A stretch of 64,000 nt of DNA from Nitrospirales bacterium (lineage in GTDB: Bacteria; Nitrospirota; Nitrospiria; Nitrospirales; UBA8639), in the NCBI GenBank assembly GCA_031315865.1, contig JALDRJ010000002.1:2268001-2332000 (forward strand). The letters run 5' to 3'. The stretch's first letter is position 1. The number at the start of each line of letters is the position of its first letter. Below the pieces are notes generated by a model that did no database searches, was not told where the DNA came from, and saw only the letters and a list, made by a program, of their open reading frames with translations. A program made the position numbers and the translations under genes. This document shows, in pieces, positions 29,754-38,940 of this stretch.

Positions 29754-29988
29754 TTGAACGCGGTCTCATTCCCACAGATCACCCGAATCCTTGAACTGAC
29801 GGACCGTCTGGAAATTTCTCGCGAATGGGTGGAAATACCTCTTTCGCCAGAAAGTCCTGGAACTGTTAAAAAAACTGAAGAACGGCAAATTGGAAATCGT
29901 GGTCGATGCTGATGTCCCGTTTGATGAATGGCTTGAACGCTTGCCAGCTGACATTCAAGTTGTGATGGGTGGGGAAAATGATGTGTAA
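29754..29988 (+). pseudogene. Frameshifted small gene remnant
   Basis: Two overlapping frames both look coding. The first opens around TTG 29754 and reads ITRILELTDRLEISREWVEI. The second reads LELLKKLKNGKLEIVVDADV through DEWLERLPADIQVVMGG to TAA 29986-29988, but has no start codon of its own after an in-frame stop. Joined near the A7 run (about 29868-29876) they would make one acidic protein of roughly 78 residues. I do not recognise the family. It could be a decayed gene, a sequencing error, or a programmed frameshift at the A run. Confidence 0.35.
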
Positions 29989-30068
29989 GGCGTTAATGGC
30001 TCCATGTTATAAATGGAAGATGCAGCGAGATAAACTGTAAGGCCAACGAATCGGCGAGATAGGAAAGT

Positions 30069-30275
30069 ATGGCTGTTCGTGATCGTGATTGGCCTGGTTA
30101 TACAAGCTGGCATTGCTGTCGGGAATGTGGCCGGCTTTGGACGTTTCAAGGAAATGATGTTGTCGCTCTTGATCCGAGTTGTGCCTTAGGGCCAGCACAG
30201 GTCGGAGATGGGGTGCCTTGTCGAACCTGCACCATCTGTGATGGCACGTGTCATGCTCCAGCAACAGAAATTTAG
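30069..30275 (+). CDS. Small cysteine-rich protein, possibly zinc binding
   Basis: A 68-residue reading frame with AGGAAAG six bases upstream of ATG. It contains eight cysteines, clustered as HCCRECGRLW and CRTCTICDGTCH, a pattern suggestive of one or two zinc sites. The rest is Gly/Pro-rich with no secretion signal. No neighbour suggests a role, and the frame could be spurious; the Shine-Dalgarno and the cysteine spacing are the only support. Confidence 0.4.
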   Translation: MAVRDRDWPGYTSWHCCRECGRLWTFQGNDVVALDPSCALGPAQVGDGVPCRTCTICDGTCHAPATEI

Positions 30276-30377
30276 TCTAGACAGTTCCATGTCCAATGTC
30301 ATGCTTGACTGATATGCGAAAAACTTCAGACATGGATGCAGTGTGCGGAAAATGAGTAACGAAACGGTTGCTATTAC

Positions 30378-30806
30378 CTAAGACGCCAAAGCCACGGCCT
30401 TCCCATTCATATCTGTCTCACCTTCTTTCCCCTTTGATTTTTCAACAGACCATTCTTTTGGTGTAATCGTCAAGAGATGTCCTTTCAGCGTATAAAACTC
30501 TCCTTCAGGTATCTCCACGTGATTGCTGTCCTTCATATGTAGATCCAGAACGGCCTTTCCTGTTTCAGTCTTTCTAAGCAGAAACCGGCCTTCGCTTTTA
30601 ATAAGTTCGTAAGCTCCCTGTTCATTGATCACTAACGAGCTTCGTTCAACCTTCGCATGGAGTTTTCCTATGCCATCAAAAATGGCAAAATTCACGCGGA
30701 TCGGTGCTTTGGCGTTTTGAGAGATCAGTTCAATTTGAGGCAAACCTTCAATTTCTATCGTGCCATCGGAATTACGGTACCAGTGGGGGCCAACTTTCAC
30801 GTCCAT
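30378..30806 (-). CDS. Conserved-looking hypothetical protein
   Basis: A 142-residue soluble protein beginning MDVKVGPHWYRNSDGTIEIE with alternating hydrophobic and charged strands (VNFAIFDGIGKLHAKVERSS, GRFLLRKTETGKAVLDLHMK, EGEFYTLKGHLLTITPKEW). It is probably an all-beta fold; there is no signal peptide or membrane segment. A strong GGAGAGGAG precedes the ATG. The sequence looks like a real gene, but the family and function are unknown to me. Confidence 0.65.
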   Translation of the reverse strand: MDVKVGPHWYRNSDGTIEIEGLPQIELISQNAKAPIRVNFAIFDGIGKLHAKVERSSLVINEQGAYELIKSEGRFLLRKTETGKAVLDLHMKDSNHVEIPEGEFYTLKGHLLTITPKEWSVEKSKGKEGETDMNGKAVALAS

Positions 30807-30937
30807 ATTCTCTCCTCTCCTTTCTTCATTTGATCAAGGATGGCCTGTCTATGTAAGCAATTACCTGAGTTGTCTTTGGAACGACTCTAGCCGAAGAATG
30901 CCAGCTGACGTCAAGCAGATGATATTGATAGGCCGAA

Positions 30938-31153
30938 TTATTCTCTCTTTTTTATTCGGTTCAAGATGAGGGCAATACATCCTCCTAGCAATCCTCCTCC
31001 AACGACAGGAGGAACGAGTTCCACGAGTTTCGCGTCCCAAATGGGTTCTTGGGTTACCATCAGGTCACGCATGCCGCCTTGGATCATAATGACGGCTAAA
31101 GCCATCATGGAGCCTACGAGAAACCACCATCGAAAAATTTTAAAAGATTGCAT
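30938..31153 (-). CDS. Small membrane protein downstream of the YifB gene
   Basis: From Met at 31153 this 71-residue protein has two hydrophobic helices (WWFLVGSMMALAVIMIQGG and LVPPVVGGGLLGGCIALIL) and a basic tail (NRIKKRE). It starts 10 bp after the YifB/ComM stop on the same strand, so it is probably the second gene of that operon. A longer start at 31228 would overlap the YifB gene. The function is unknown. Confidence 0.55.
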   Translation of the reverse strand: MQSFKIFRWWFLVGSMMALAVIMIQGGMRDLMVTQEPIWDAKLVELVPPVVGGGLLGGCIALILNRIKKRE

Positions 31154-31163
31154 GTTCGGCCGT

Positions 31164-32690
31164 CTACATGGGGATGGGACGGTCAAAGGTCCGATATTGA
31201 ATCGCCTCAGCGACATGCTGGGGTGCAATTATCTCACAATCGGCCAAATCGGCGACGGTACGGGCTACTCGTAGTATTCGTCCGAACGCCCGCGCAGACA
31301 GCCCCAACCCTGAGACAGCTCGTTCTAACAGGTTCTGCCCTGTCGGATCAATCTTGCAGTATTTGGAAAGGTGACGGGGGTGGAGCTGGGCATTACTGTA
31401 GATCTGTTCACGTTGATACCGAATTGTTTGACGTTCCCGTGCAGCGGTCACGCGTAGCCGAATTTGTGATGAGGACTCGCCGGCGTCACGCATGGAGAGA
31501 TCACTGATTGGTACGGCCGGGATATCCAAATGAATGTCAAGACGATCCCGTAATGGGCCGGACAGTCGCGAGCGATAGCGACGGATTTGGGCCGGCGTGC
31601 ATTGGCATTCGTGTCTGCGGTCTCCTAAATATCCACAGGGACAAGGATTCATGGCGGCGACGAGCATGATGTGAGCGGGGTAGGTGAGTGTCGCATTTAC
31701 ACGGGTGAGGGTAACGGTTCCATTTTCCAAAGGTTGCCGCAGTCCATCCAATACTGAGCGTTTAAACTCTAGCACTTCATCTAAGAATAATACACCATGA
31801 TGGGCGAGGGAGACCTCCCCGGGTCGGGGAATGGACCCTCCTCCTATAAGTCCTGCGTCAGAAATATTGTGGTGTGGGGCTCGGAAAGGTCGAGTCGAAA
31901 TAAGCGGCTGGTCAGAAGGTATGGTTCCGGCCACACTGTGAACTTGGCTTGCCTCAAGACGTTCTTGCGATTGCATTGGGGCCAAGATGCCGGGTAATCG
32001 TTGAGCCAGCATCGTTTTTCCGGAGCCAGGCGGACCCACCATTAAGACATTGTGACTTCCGGCTGCGGCGACTTCTAATGCCCGCTTCGCGTAGAGTTGA
32101 CCCTTGACGTCTGCGAAATCATGTTCCAGTAGCAAATCCTGTGATTTTGAGACCGGTGGCGCTGTGGTCGTTGGTAGCAAGGTTACTGACGCATGTAAGA
32201 ACTCCACAACCTGTGGAAGGGTTTCGACCCCATAGACGGTGACATCATCGATGACAGCAGCTTCGCATGCGTTGGTTTTGGGGAGAATTAACGGATGAGT
32301 CTTCCGGCAGGCCATACCAATGGAAAGTGCCCCATTGATTGGTTTAATTTGGCCGTTGAGCGAAAGTTCTCCGACAAAGACGAATGGCTCGACAGTTTCT
32401 TGAGTAAGGATGCCTTCGGCGACGAGCATGGCAATCGCGATACCTAGTTCCAATCCGGAACCTTCTTTTTTAAGGCCGGCGGGAGCTAGATTCACGGTGA
32501 TTTTTTTAGGAGGAAATTGAAATCCCGTATTTTTGAGCGCCGCACGAACCCGGTCTCGGCTCTCACGAACCGTGACATCCGGCAGACCAACGATCGAAAA
32601 CTGTGGCAAGCCTCCACCGATATCGACTTCGACTTCAATGATGTGAGCTTCTAATCCCCACAATCCCGCACTCAAAACTCTTGCTAACAC
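31164..32690 (-). CDS. comM: YifB/ComM family Mg-chelatase-like AAA ATPase
   Basis: The 508-residue protein has an N-terminal ChlI/Lon-protease-like domain (ARVLSAGLWGLEAHIIEVEV to about 170), a AAA+ domain with Walker A GPPGSGKT at residues 219-226, and the C-terminal Mg-chelatase domain with AMNPCPCGYLGD. In Vibrio cholerae and Haemophilus the homologue ComM is a hexameric helicase that promotes branch migration during natural transformation. Other competence genes are not in the window. A second gene may be cotranscribed downstream. Confidence 0.9.
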   Translation of the reverse strand: MLARVLSAGLWGLEAHIIEVEVDIGGGLPQFSIVGLPDVTVRESRDRVRAALKNTGFQFPPKKITVNLAPAGLKKEGSGLELGIAIAMLVAEGILTQETVEPFVFVGELSLNGQIKPINGALSIGMACRKTHPLILPKTNACEAAVIDDVTVYGVETLPQVVEFLHASVTLLPTTTAPPVSKSQDLLLEHDFADVKGQLYAKRALEVAAAGSHNVLMVGPPGSGKTMLAQRLPGILAPMQSQERLEASQVHSVAGTIPSDQPLISTRPFRAPHHNISDAGLIGGGSIPRPGEVSLAHHGVLFLDEVLEFKRSVLDGLRQPLENGTVTLTRVNATLTYPAHIMLVAAMNPCPCGYLGDRRHECQCTPAQIRRYRSRLSGPLRDRLDIHLDIPAVPISDLSMRDAGESSSQIRLRVTAARERQTIRYQREQIYSNAQLHPRHLSKYCKIDPTGQNLLERAVSGLGLSARAFGRILRVARTVADLADCEIIAPQHVAEAIQYRTFDRPIPM

Positions 32691-33469
32691 CGTTATTATC
32701 CTTGCTGAGGGGGTCTCTCATGTATTGTTCCCCGTGGAGGGTTTCCCTCTCATCAAAGAGTATAGGGAGCACGGTAATGCGTTAGCAATGAAGTCCGACA
32801 GTCGTTTCAAATGACTTCCTCTGAGAGTCGCATCGCCCAGAACTCATGAACTCACATCAGCAAGAACATCATTTGTATTTGCGAGTGCTCCTTCTGATTG
32901 CTTCTGTGGAATCGCATTACTTTTCACTTCGACGTTTTTCCCATTCCGTGTATTTTTTCGTGCTGCTATGGGTTGTTGGTTGATGTGGATGTTTTTGGTC
33001 TGTTTATGGGGGAATTGGAATTTTTCTTGCATGTGTTACAATCGGAAATGATATATCAATCAGAAAAAGAATTAAAATTCAATACCTTAGAAGAATATGC
33101 AGATTTAAGGGGTGTAGGTGATTATTGCATTTTTAACTATATGACTGCGCATGCTGCGATGACCATGCCGTACGATGACCTCTTTGACTGTGGTCGATGG
33201 GGAATGTCTATGCTGCGGGTGAAGTAATATTGACTGACCAGTCAAGTCGTGGTGTTGCTCTGCGGCATCCGAGTCCTGATGGTCTGTATTCCTCTACCCT
33301 TCTTGCTCAGGCTTTCCTACGAATGAACATGGAAATTGCCTTCCTCGATCTCTCATCCTTTACTGGTTCGTGAAACGATTCGGATTTGCAGTTCAATTTC
33401 ATTGTGGAGTGCAATGGGTTGGTTTGAAGTTTGAAAGCATGCTTGGTTGACTTTGGATGGAGAATCTTT
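32691..33469. other. Region without intact genes, with possible coding remnants
   Basis: Upstream of the decayed nucleotidyltransferase lies about 780 bp with no convincing intact gene. A frame around 32898-33227 (109 residues) lacks a Shine-Dalgarno and resembles nothing known. Around 33233-33373 another open stretch (ending LRMNMEIAFLDLSSFTGS) reads like protein but has no start. Together with the pseudogene downstream this suggests a small block of decaying genes. Confidence 0.35.
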
Positions 33470-34314
33470 CCTGGAAACCACATGGCAGTGGAAGCAATTT
33501 CAGTGATGCAATTTCTTCGTCAGCATTTTTAGGCCAATGCAACACGAGCGCATATGCTGACGCAAAAATTACCTGACATCGTCAAGACCGCTGCCAATCG
33601 TGAGCTGGCGCTCATTCCTTTTAAGGGCCCCACCCTGGCCGTGATGGCGTATGAGAATCTGTTATTGCGAGTTTTCGGGATATGGATCTCATCTTTGCGC
33701 AACAACGCAACAGGATGTACTCGAGGTCTATAAAGCTTTTACTATGCAAGGATATGACAGTCTGCACGTTGCGTATCCCTCTTTTCATGACAGTCAATTC
33801 TCCCAATCCTACCATCATTTCGTGAAAGCCTATGGCCAGGTACGAGTCGATCTCCAATCCGTGATGGCTGCCGGAGATTTTTCCTTATCAACTTGACCGG
33901 GAATCTATCTTCCGAAATTTTCAACTGGTGTCGATCTATGATACGCAAGTGCGAAGTCTCCGGGCCGAGGAGCTCCTGCTCATCTTATGTGTGCATGGGA
34001 GCAAACATGTGTGGGAGGAACTGAAGTGGGTTTGTGATGTCACGGAACTCATCAGGGCGCAACAAATAGGTTGGATGCGTCTGTTGCAATTGGCTGAAGA
34101 CTAGCGCTGTGTGTGAATGCTGTTTCTGGGGCTTGCTTTGGCGCAGCGACTTTTTGAAAGTAAGATTCTCCAATTTTTTGATGGTCAAATTGATTCAGAC
34201 ACTGAAGTAAAAATCATGGCCGATAATATCGACCGATCATTGAGTGGTTTGACACAGGCGATTCATGGTGCCGAGTATCAGACTTACTACTACCGTAGAC
34301 ATAGCCCGGTTTGA
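33470..34314 (+). pseudogene. Decayed nucleotidyltransferase-like gene (PF14907 type)
   Basis: Pieces in three frames together match the uncharacterised nucleotidyltransferase family often found near exopolysaccharide and exosortase loci. Frame one gives LALIPFKGPTLAVMAYENLL; the metal-site segment FRDMDLIFA is readable only after a frameshift near 33672; then YDSLHVAYPSFHDSQ continues to VRVDLQSVM in another frame. A second shift near 33890 leads to ELLLILCVHGSKHVWEELKW. Two in-frame stops follow, TAG 34102-34104 and TGA 34111-34113, where the family would have Trp and Arg (LAED-W-RCV-R-MLFLGLALA). The gene cannot make a full protein. Confidence 0.8.
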
Positions 34315-34611
34315 ATCTCAGGAATTTCTCGTGCGATTGAATTGGGTGTTGTCTCCGTAAAGGTCGTCGTTAAGAAAATAAAACGGATATTTCGACTCCA
34401 TAAAGCGACTGTCTCTTAGGCAAGGTGTTTGATGTCATGAGTCGCTCTCATTAAGGAAGCATTGATTCCCGCCGCGCCAACGTTCTCTTTGGCGATGGTC
34501 TTTTTCTCAGGCATAGACGTGCGCATTGCTAGAAGCGTTTCAGGACAGGGGAAGTTTTGCCAGCGCGGAAAAACGGAAGGATTTTTTCTGGAGACCGGGG
34601 AACGGTGGTTG

Positions 34612-35871
34612 TCAGGAAGTCTTTTGGTGTTGTTCTCTGATGATATTTGCGCGTGATTCCATTATTTCGGCTTCCTTTGCTCGTTTGTTATTTTTTAGAT
34701 GGCTGGCATAATTTCTGAGCGTTCGCTCAAGGAGCGGGTGGTCCTTCCCCTTCGTGTTTTCGATAATTTTGATCGTGTGCTTGAATAAGTCTTCTGCCTT
34801 CTGTGCTTGATTTTGGCTGGCATAGACAAGTGCGAGATTGTTCAAGATTCTTGCCAGTCTCGGGTCTTCTTCGCCTAATTTCTTTTCAAGTCCTGCTCTT
34901 GCTTGTTCGAGAAGCGTTTGCGCTTTTTGATACTGGCCTTGCGTGTGGTACAGGGAGGCGAGTTGACTTAAGCTCGCGGCCACTTGTGGGCTATCAGGGC
35001 CCAAAGCTTTTTCGTAGATATCATGAATGCGTCGGAGCAAGGCTTCAGCCTCTTGATAGTTCTTTTGTTTATGGTATAGCAGGGCAAGGTTGTTGAGGCT
35101 GCCGGTGAGTTTCGGATTCTCATTCCCCATGAATTTTTCATTGATGGCGATAGCTTGCTGTAACAGAGCGGCTGATTCGTCGAATCGTTCTTGCGCCTGG
35201 TACAAGAGGGCCAGATTATTGAGATGTGGCACGAGATTCGTACTGTCTGGGCCCGACGTTTTCGTCATGATGGCCAATGCCCGTTTGAGGTATGGTTCGG
35301 CTCGGTCATATTCTTCTAGTCGGGCATGGAGGCCTGCCAGGTTTTTTAGGTCATTGACGAGATCCTTGTGCTCCTTCCCCAGAGCATTTTCTCGCATTTT
35401 GATCGCGTCCTCAAACAATGGCCGCGCTACATCGTAGTGGTTCTGGGCATAATGGACTGCCCCTAAATTACTCAGGCTTGATGCGAGTTCGACCTGCTCA
35501 GCTGCTCCCCCGGATTTATAGACTTCAACGGCCTGTTCGAGGAATGGCTGAGCTTCAGCATACTCCCCCTGAACATCATGCACGATGGCGAGTTTATTCA
35601 AGCTCTTCGCCAAACGGGCATCTTTGTCATCGCCCTGGCGTTTCACTTCCTCCAGCGCTTCAAGATATTTTTTTTCGGCTTCTGGAAAATTTCTTTGTTG
35701 GAGATAACGATCTCCGTCTTCGATATGCTGGTCCCACGCCGTTTTTTCATCAGTGCATCCTTGACAAAACAGAAGGAGAAGCATGGCCAAGGTTGTCCCA
35801 AGAGGCGTCAGCTTATTGAAATATAGAATGGGAAAATGCCGCATGTTCAGCATGGTGGTAACGTCTTTCAT
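34612..35871 (-). CDS. Tetratricopeptide-repeat lipoprotein
   Basis: The 419-residue protein has an N-terminal hydrophobic segment ending in Cys39 (LAMLLLLFCQGC), consistent with lipid modification, then eight to nine kinesin-light-chain-type TPRs of 42 residues. Examples are SLSNLGAVHYAQNHYDVARP and HLNNLALLYQAQERFDESAA. Such TPR lipoproteins often act in envelope assembly or protein interaction. Met codons at 35853 and 35844 are alternative starts; none has a strong Shine-Dalgarno. It is an isolated minus-strand gene with no functional hint from its neighbours. Confidence 0.85.
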   Translation of the reverse strand: MKDVTTMLNMRHFPILYFNKLTPLGTTLAMLLLLFCQGCTDEKTAWDQHIEDGDRYLQQRNFPEAEKKYLEALEEVKRQGDDKDARLAKSLNKLAIVHDVQGEYAEAQPFLEQAVEVYKSGGAAEQVELASSLSNLGAVHYAQNHYDVARPLFEDAIKMRENALGKEHKDLVNDLKNLAGLHARLEEYDRAEPYLKRALAIMTKTSGPDSTNLVPHLNNLALLYQAQERFDESAALLQQAIAINEKFMGNENPKLTGSLNNLALLYHKQKNYQEAEALLRRIHDIYEKALGPDSPQVAASLSQLASLYHTQGQYQKAQTLLEQARAGLEKKLGEEDPRLARILNNLALVYASQNQAQKAEDLFKHTIKIIENTKGKDHPLLERTLRNYASHLKNNKRAKEAEIMESRANIIREQHQKTS

Positions 35872-35958
35872 TCTAGAAATTGAGGTAAGGATTTTCTGGG
35901 AAAAGATTCTACTGCATTGATTTTACCCTTGTCAGTTCTTTTCCAGGAAATATGCGCT

Positions 35959-36981
35959 TTATTCGTCAGGAAAGAGATTGATTTGCCGGGGTGATGGCCG
36001 TTGAAATGTCTTTAGGACAGGCGAATCAGGTTGGAGGTGATATCCCATTGTGCGATAGCTCAGCTGAAATAAATGTTCGATCATCTGCCAGGTTGGGCCG
36101 TCTCCCTTGTGGCGGGCAAAATACCGTTTTTCAGAAACTTGATGGTTTCGCGTCTCTCGAAGACGATTGTTGATTTTTCGAATTCTTTCAGGAAACTGTC
36201 GGGACATGCGTTCAAAAAACACTGGTTCGACCGTATCATTCAGGCGAAGAAGGCTATAGGTTGCAGCCTCTGCGCCTGAGTCTCTTGCACGGCGAAGAAT
36301 TTGAGGAATATCCTGCTCATTGAGCCCGGGAATGATCGGGGCTAGCGAAACAGCCGTGGGAATGCCGTTTTGAGACAGGTATGCAAGAGCCTCAAATCGT
36401 TTGGTAATGGATGGCGCTTGAGGTTCAACCTTTCTCGCGATTTCATCTGTTGCGAATGGAATACTTAAATATACTCGAATCCAAGCGACATCCCTGAGTT
36501 GTTGTAGCAGTTCTACGTCCCGTTTGATGAGAGAAGATTTGGTAATGATGCCGACGGGATTTTTGTAGTCACGGCAAATCTTTAAACAGGTCCGAGTCAG
36601 TTCCCATGAAGCTTCCAACGGTTGATAGCAGTCCGTGTTGCCGGAAAAGACAACAAGATCTCCCGTCCATGATGGTTTTTCAAAAGTATTTCTCAGGAGT
36701 TCTGGTGCATTGACCTTGACGATGAGTTGAGATTCGAAATCAGTCCCTGCACCGTACCCCCAATATTCATGAGTCGGTCTGGCATAGCAGTAGGCGCATG
36801 CATGAAAACATCCACGGTAGGGGTTCAAACTCCATCGAAATGGTAAATCAGGACTGGAATTTTCACTCAGAATGGTTTTGGCTCGTTCTTCATGAACTCT
36901 GATTGTCGCGCGCGAGAGTTCGTCATCGGCTTCGTATTGTTCGGACAAAAAACGATTGGCTGGATTAGATACTGTTCTCAT
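35959..36981 (-). CDS. PA0069-family radical SAM protein
   Basis: A 340-residue radical SAM enzyme. The [4Fe-4S]/SAM motif is Cys58, Cys62 and Cys65 (CFHACAYC), followed by YARPTHEYWGYGAGTDFE, which is diagnostic of the PA0069 subgroup related to SplB (spore photoproduct lyase). The substrate of this subgroup is unknown. The gene is 87 bp upstream (in transcription) of the TPR lipoprotein on the same strand, so cotranscription is possible. Confidence 0.88.
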   Translation of the reverse strand: MRTVSNPANRFLSEQYEADDELSRATIRVHEERAKTILSENSSPDLPFRWSLNPYRGCFHACAYCYARPTHEYWGYGAGTDFESQLIVKVNAPELLRNTFEKPSWTGDLVVFSGNTDCYQPLEASWELTRTCLKICRDYKNPVGIITKSSLIKRDVELLQQLRDVAWIRVYLSIPFATDEIARKVEPQAPSITKRFEALAYLSQNGIPTAVSLAPIIPGLNEQDIPQILRRARDSGAEAATYSLLRLNDTVEPVFFERMSRQFPERIRKINNRLRETRNHQVSEKRYFARHKGDGPTWQMIEHLFQLSYRTMGYHLQPDSPVLKTFQRPSPRQINLFPDE

Positions 36982-37412
36982 CGCATAAAATAAGGTATAA
37001 GGTGTTCGATCTATTTTTTACCCCATTATGCACGTGCATTCTTCGGCTGTCACGAAGATAGCGGTTCATTGAAAGTCTTGTTCCTATTAAATCCGTTTTT
37101 ACCTAATTCGTAAATAAGAACGGCTTGCTTTGCTTAAAAAATAGGCAGCAGTTCTTGTGTTCAGAACAGCACAGGTTGTTGTTGAAAAACACTTAATGGC
37201 GCGAAGAGGGGGGCATGAAAGGTTCTGTCAGCATCTTTTCATGCGCTAAAATACTGAGGCATATGGTCTTCGTTGCCTAAATTTTGTGTCTTGTGCCGTG
37301 TTGATGTAACCCTTAGGAACCGATTGTCAATTCTATCGATTCTTGTGAGTTTTGAAGGAATTTTGTAGACTAATTGATAATTGTTAGTCCCTCAATGCAG
37401 GCATGTCCCATA
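36982..37412. other. Non-coding gap between the radical SAM gene and tRNA-Arg
   Basis: About 430 bp, AT-rich, with no credible reading frame. It holds the promoter of the radical SAM gene (minus strand) and a predicted tRNA promoter at its right end. Nothing else is supported. Confidence 0.45.
37352..37381 (+). promoter_or_regulatory. Predicted promoter of tRNA-Arg
   Basis: TTGAAG (37352-37357) and GATAAT (37376-37381) are 18 bp apart and match the -35 and -10 consensus at 4/6 and 5/6. Transcription would start near 37388, about 25 nt before the tRNA, with a C-rich stretch (TCCCTC) after the -10. Confidence 0.4.
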
Positions 37413-37489
37413 GCCCCCGTAGCTCAGGTGGATAGAGCAGCGGTTTCCTAAACCGGAGGTCGGACGTTCAAGTCGTCTCGGGGGCACCA
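37413..37489 (+). tRNA. tRNA-Arg (anticodon CCT)
   Basis: A full cloverleaf. The acceptor arms GCCCCCG (37413-37419) and CGGGGGC (37479-37485) pair perfectly, with discriminator A and an encoded CCA (37487-37489). The D stem is GCTC/GAGC. The anticodon loop TTCCTAA has CCT at 37447-37449, reading AGG arginine codons. The T arm GGACG-TTCAAGT-CGTCT includes one G-T pair. The first pair of the anticodon stem (37440 with 37456) is a G-G mismatch, while the other four pairs are canonical. Confidence 0.95.
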
Positions 37490-38269
37490 TTACAAGATTA
37501 TATTCTTGCAAACTTTGCCGACAGTCTTTGAATGATCGTGGTTGAGCTTGATTAGCTTAGAAAGCTTCAGGTCATTTTGGGCACTTTCAAACTTTTTGTC
37601 TTCTACACGCTCGTTAGTAGAAACTCATGAGCATACCCGATTGGCCCGTACATTCGTGTGTGTCAGGATTTTTCACGATCAATCCGAAACCGTTTCACTA
37701 AAGAATCTCGTACTGTTTAACCGAAGGAATGACTGAGGGTTGCTTCAGGTCGATTAGGCGGAGGAGTTTTGCTGGTTGGAGATTATCATAGCCCATTACA
37801 TGAGATTGGCAAATCATAAAGGTTGAGAGGAATACTTGGTACCTGACTTGCATTAAGCTTTTCCTGTAATTTGCTTCAAGCTGGAAGTTTACAGGTTCTG
37901 TACAGAAACAGGTTCTTGATCAATGGTTTAACGGTCTGCTGGGTCTTTGGGGGGACCGAGCGTATATGCTTGCAGAGTATCTCTTTGTCTAATAATATTG
38001 TATGATTTTATCCATTTTAAATGATGATAGTTACTGTTAATTAAATTATTATACTTATACTCCGGTCACGTTTTGTGCCGTTCTCATCAGACGGGTAAGC
38101 AAGAATTTCTTAAGGAAAATTCTCAAAGATAAACATTCGGAGTTGGCCCTGTTTCGTGACAAGGGCGTTTCCGAAGATAAAATGATGTATTAAGCTAATA
38201 GAGGAAAGTTAATAAATTCGTGAAAATCGATCAAATAGAGTGCATTTACCAAAGGGACGAGGTGATGAC
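37490..38269. other. Long AT-rich gap before the exopolysaccharide operon
   Basis: About 780 bp without a supported gene. A weak inverted repeat CAAGA/TCTTG at 37493-37508 follows the tRNA without a T-run. Two tandem TATACT hexamers (38050-38061) in a very AT-rich stretch are candidate -10 elements for the export-protein operon, though no good -35 is seen. No sigma-54 -24/-12 pair was found. This length and composition suit a regulatory leader. Confidence 0.4.
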
Positions 38270-38911
38270 ATGAGAGTTTTGAAAAATGGGTTCTTTGTTT
38301 CGCTGTGCGTCAGTTGTATATTCTGTTTTGCCATGGGTTCCGCTTATGCTCAAGATGCGACGGAGACTGAACGCCGAGCCGAAAAGACTGCTTTGATTGT
38401 GACGGAAGATTATATCATTGGGCCAGAGGATGTTCTCGAAATCAGCGTATGGAGAAATCAGGATCTCTCGCGGGAAGTAGTCGTCAGGCCTGATGGACGG
38501 ATTACATTGCCATTAATCGGAGACGTGAAGGCTGTTGGACGTACGACACAAGAACTCAAGGACGAAATTACGCAACGGTTGAGTGCGTATAAAGAAAGCC
38601 CTACGATCGCTATCGTCGTAAAAGCTGTGAACAGCTATTACTATTACGTACAAGGAGCCATCGGAAAAAGTGGGAGGTTACCGCTCCTCAGCCGGACCAC
38701 GTTGGTTCAAGCCATCACACTCGCAGGCGGATTAACTCCTGATGCGGTGAGAAGTCGAATCGTGATCTTTCGAATCGGATTGAATGGGGATGATTCCAAT
38801 AAACTGACAGTCAACTATGACGACATTATTCTACGCGGTGCAGAAAATGTTGTTATTAAGCCTGGAGACACAATCGTTGTGCCATCTGAGACGATGGTCT
38901 TGTTGCCATGA
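38270..38911 (+). CDS. Polysaccharide export protein, Wza/OtnA-like (first copy)
   Basis: A periplasmic polysaccharide biosynthesis/export protein (PF02563 and SLBB). A Sec signal peptide ends MGSAYA|QDATE, followed by the export domain YIIGPEDVLEISVWRNQDLS with VVRPDGRITLPLIGDV, then an SLBB domain (YYYVQGAIGKSGRLPL, ITLAGGLTPDA) and a closing KPGDTIVVPS. There is no lipobox cysteine, so it is not a lipoprotein. GAGGTG six bases before ATG 38270 supports this start over 38240. It is followed 29 bp later by a paralogue that is a lipoprotein. Together they should form or gate the outer-membrane exit for the exopolysaccharide. Confidence 0.88.
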   Translation: MRVLKNGFFVSLCVSCIFCFAMGSAYAQDATETERRAEKTALIVTEDYIIGPEDVLEISVWRNQDLSREVVVRPDGRITLPLIGDVKAVGRTTQELKDEITQRLSAYKESPTIAIVVKAVNSYYYYVQGAIGKSGRLPLLSRTTLVQAITLAGGLTPDAVRSRIVIFRIGLNGDDSNKLTVNYDDIILRGAENVVIKPGDTIVVPSETMVLLP

Positions 38912-38940
38912 CCTCATACTCTGAATAGGCGGTGAAATAC

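Noticed and set aside
32898-33227. 109-residue frame upstream of the nucleotidyltransferase relic
   Set aside because: No ribosome-binding site and an atypical composition; at most a remnant, so mentioned only in the gap entry.
37542-37736. 64-residue frame after the tRNA
   Set aside because: No Shine-Dalgarno and no protein-like pattern; treated as part of the non-coding gap.
37490-38269. Possible sigma-54 promoter for the exopolysaccharide operon
   Set aside because: XrtA loci often use PrsR/sigma-54, so I scanned for GG-N10-GC; no site matched both boxes.
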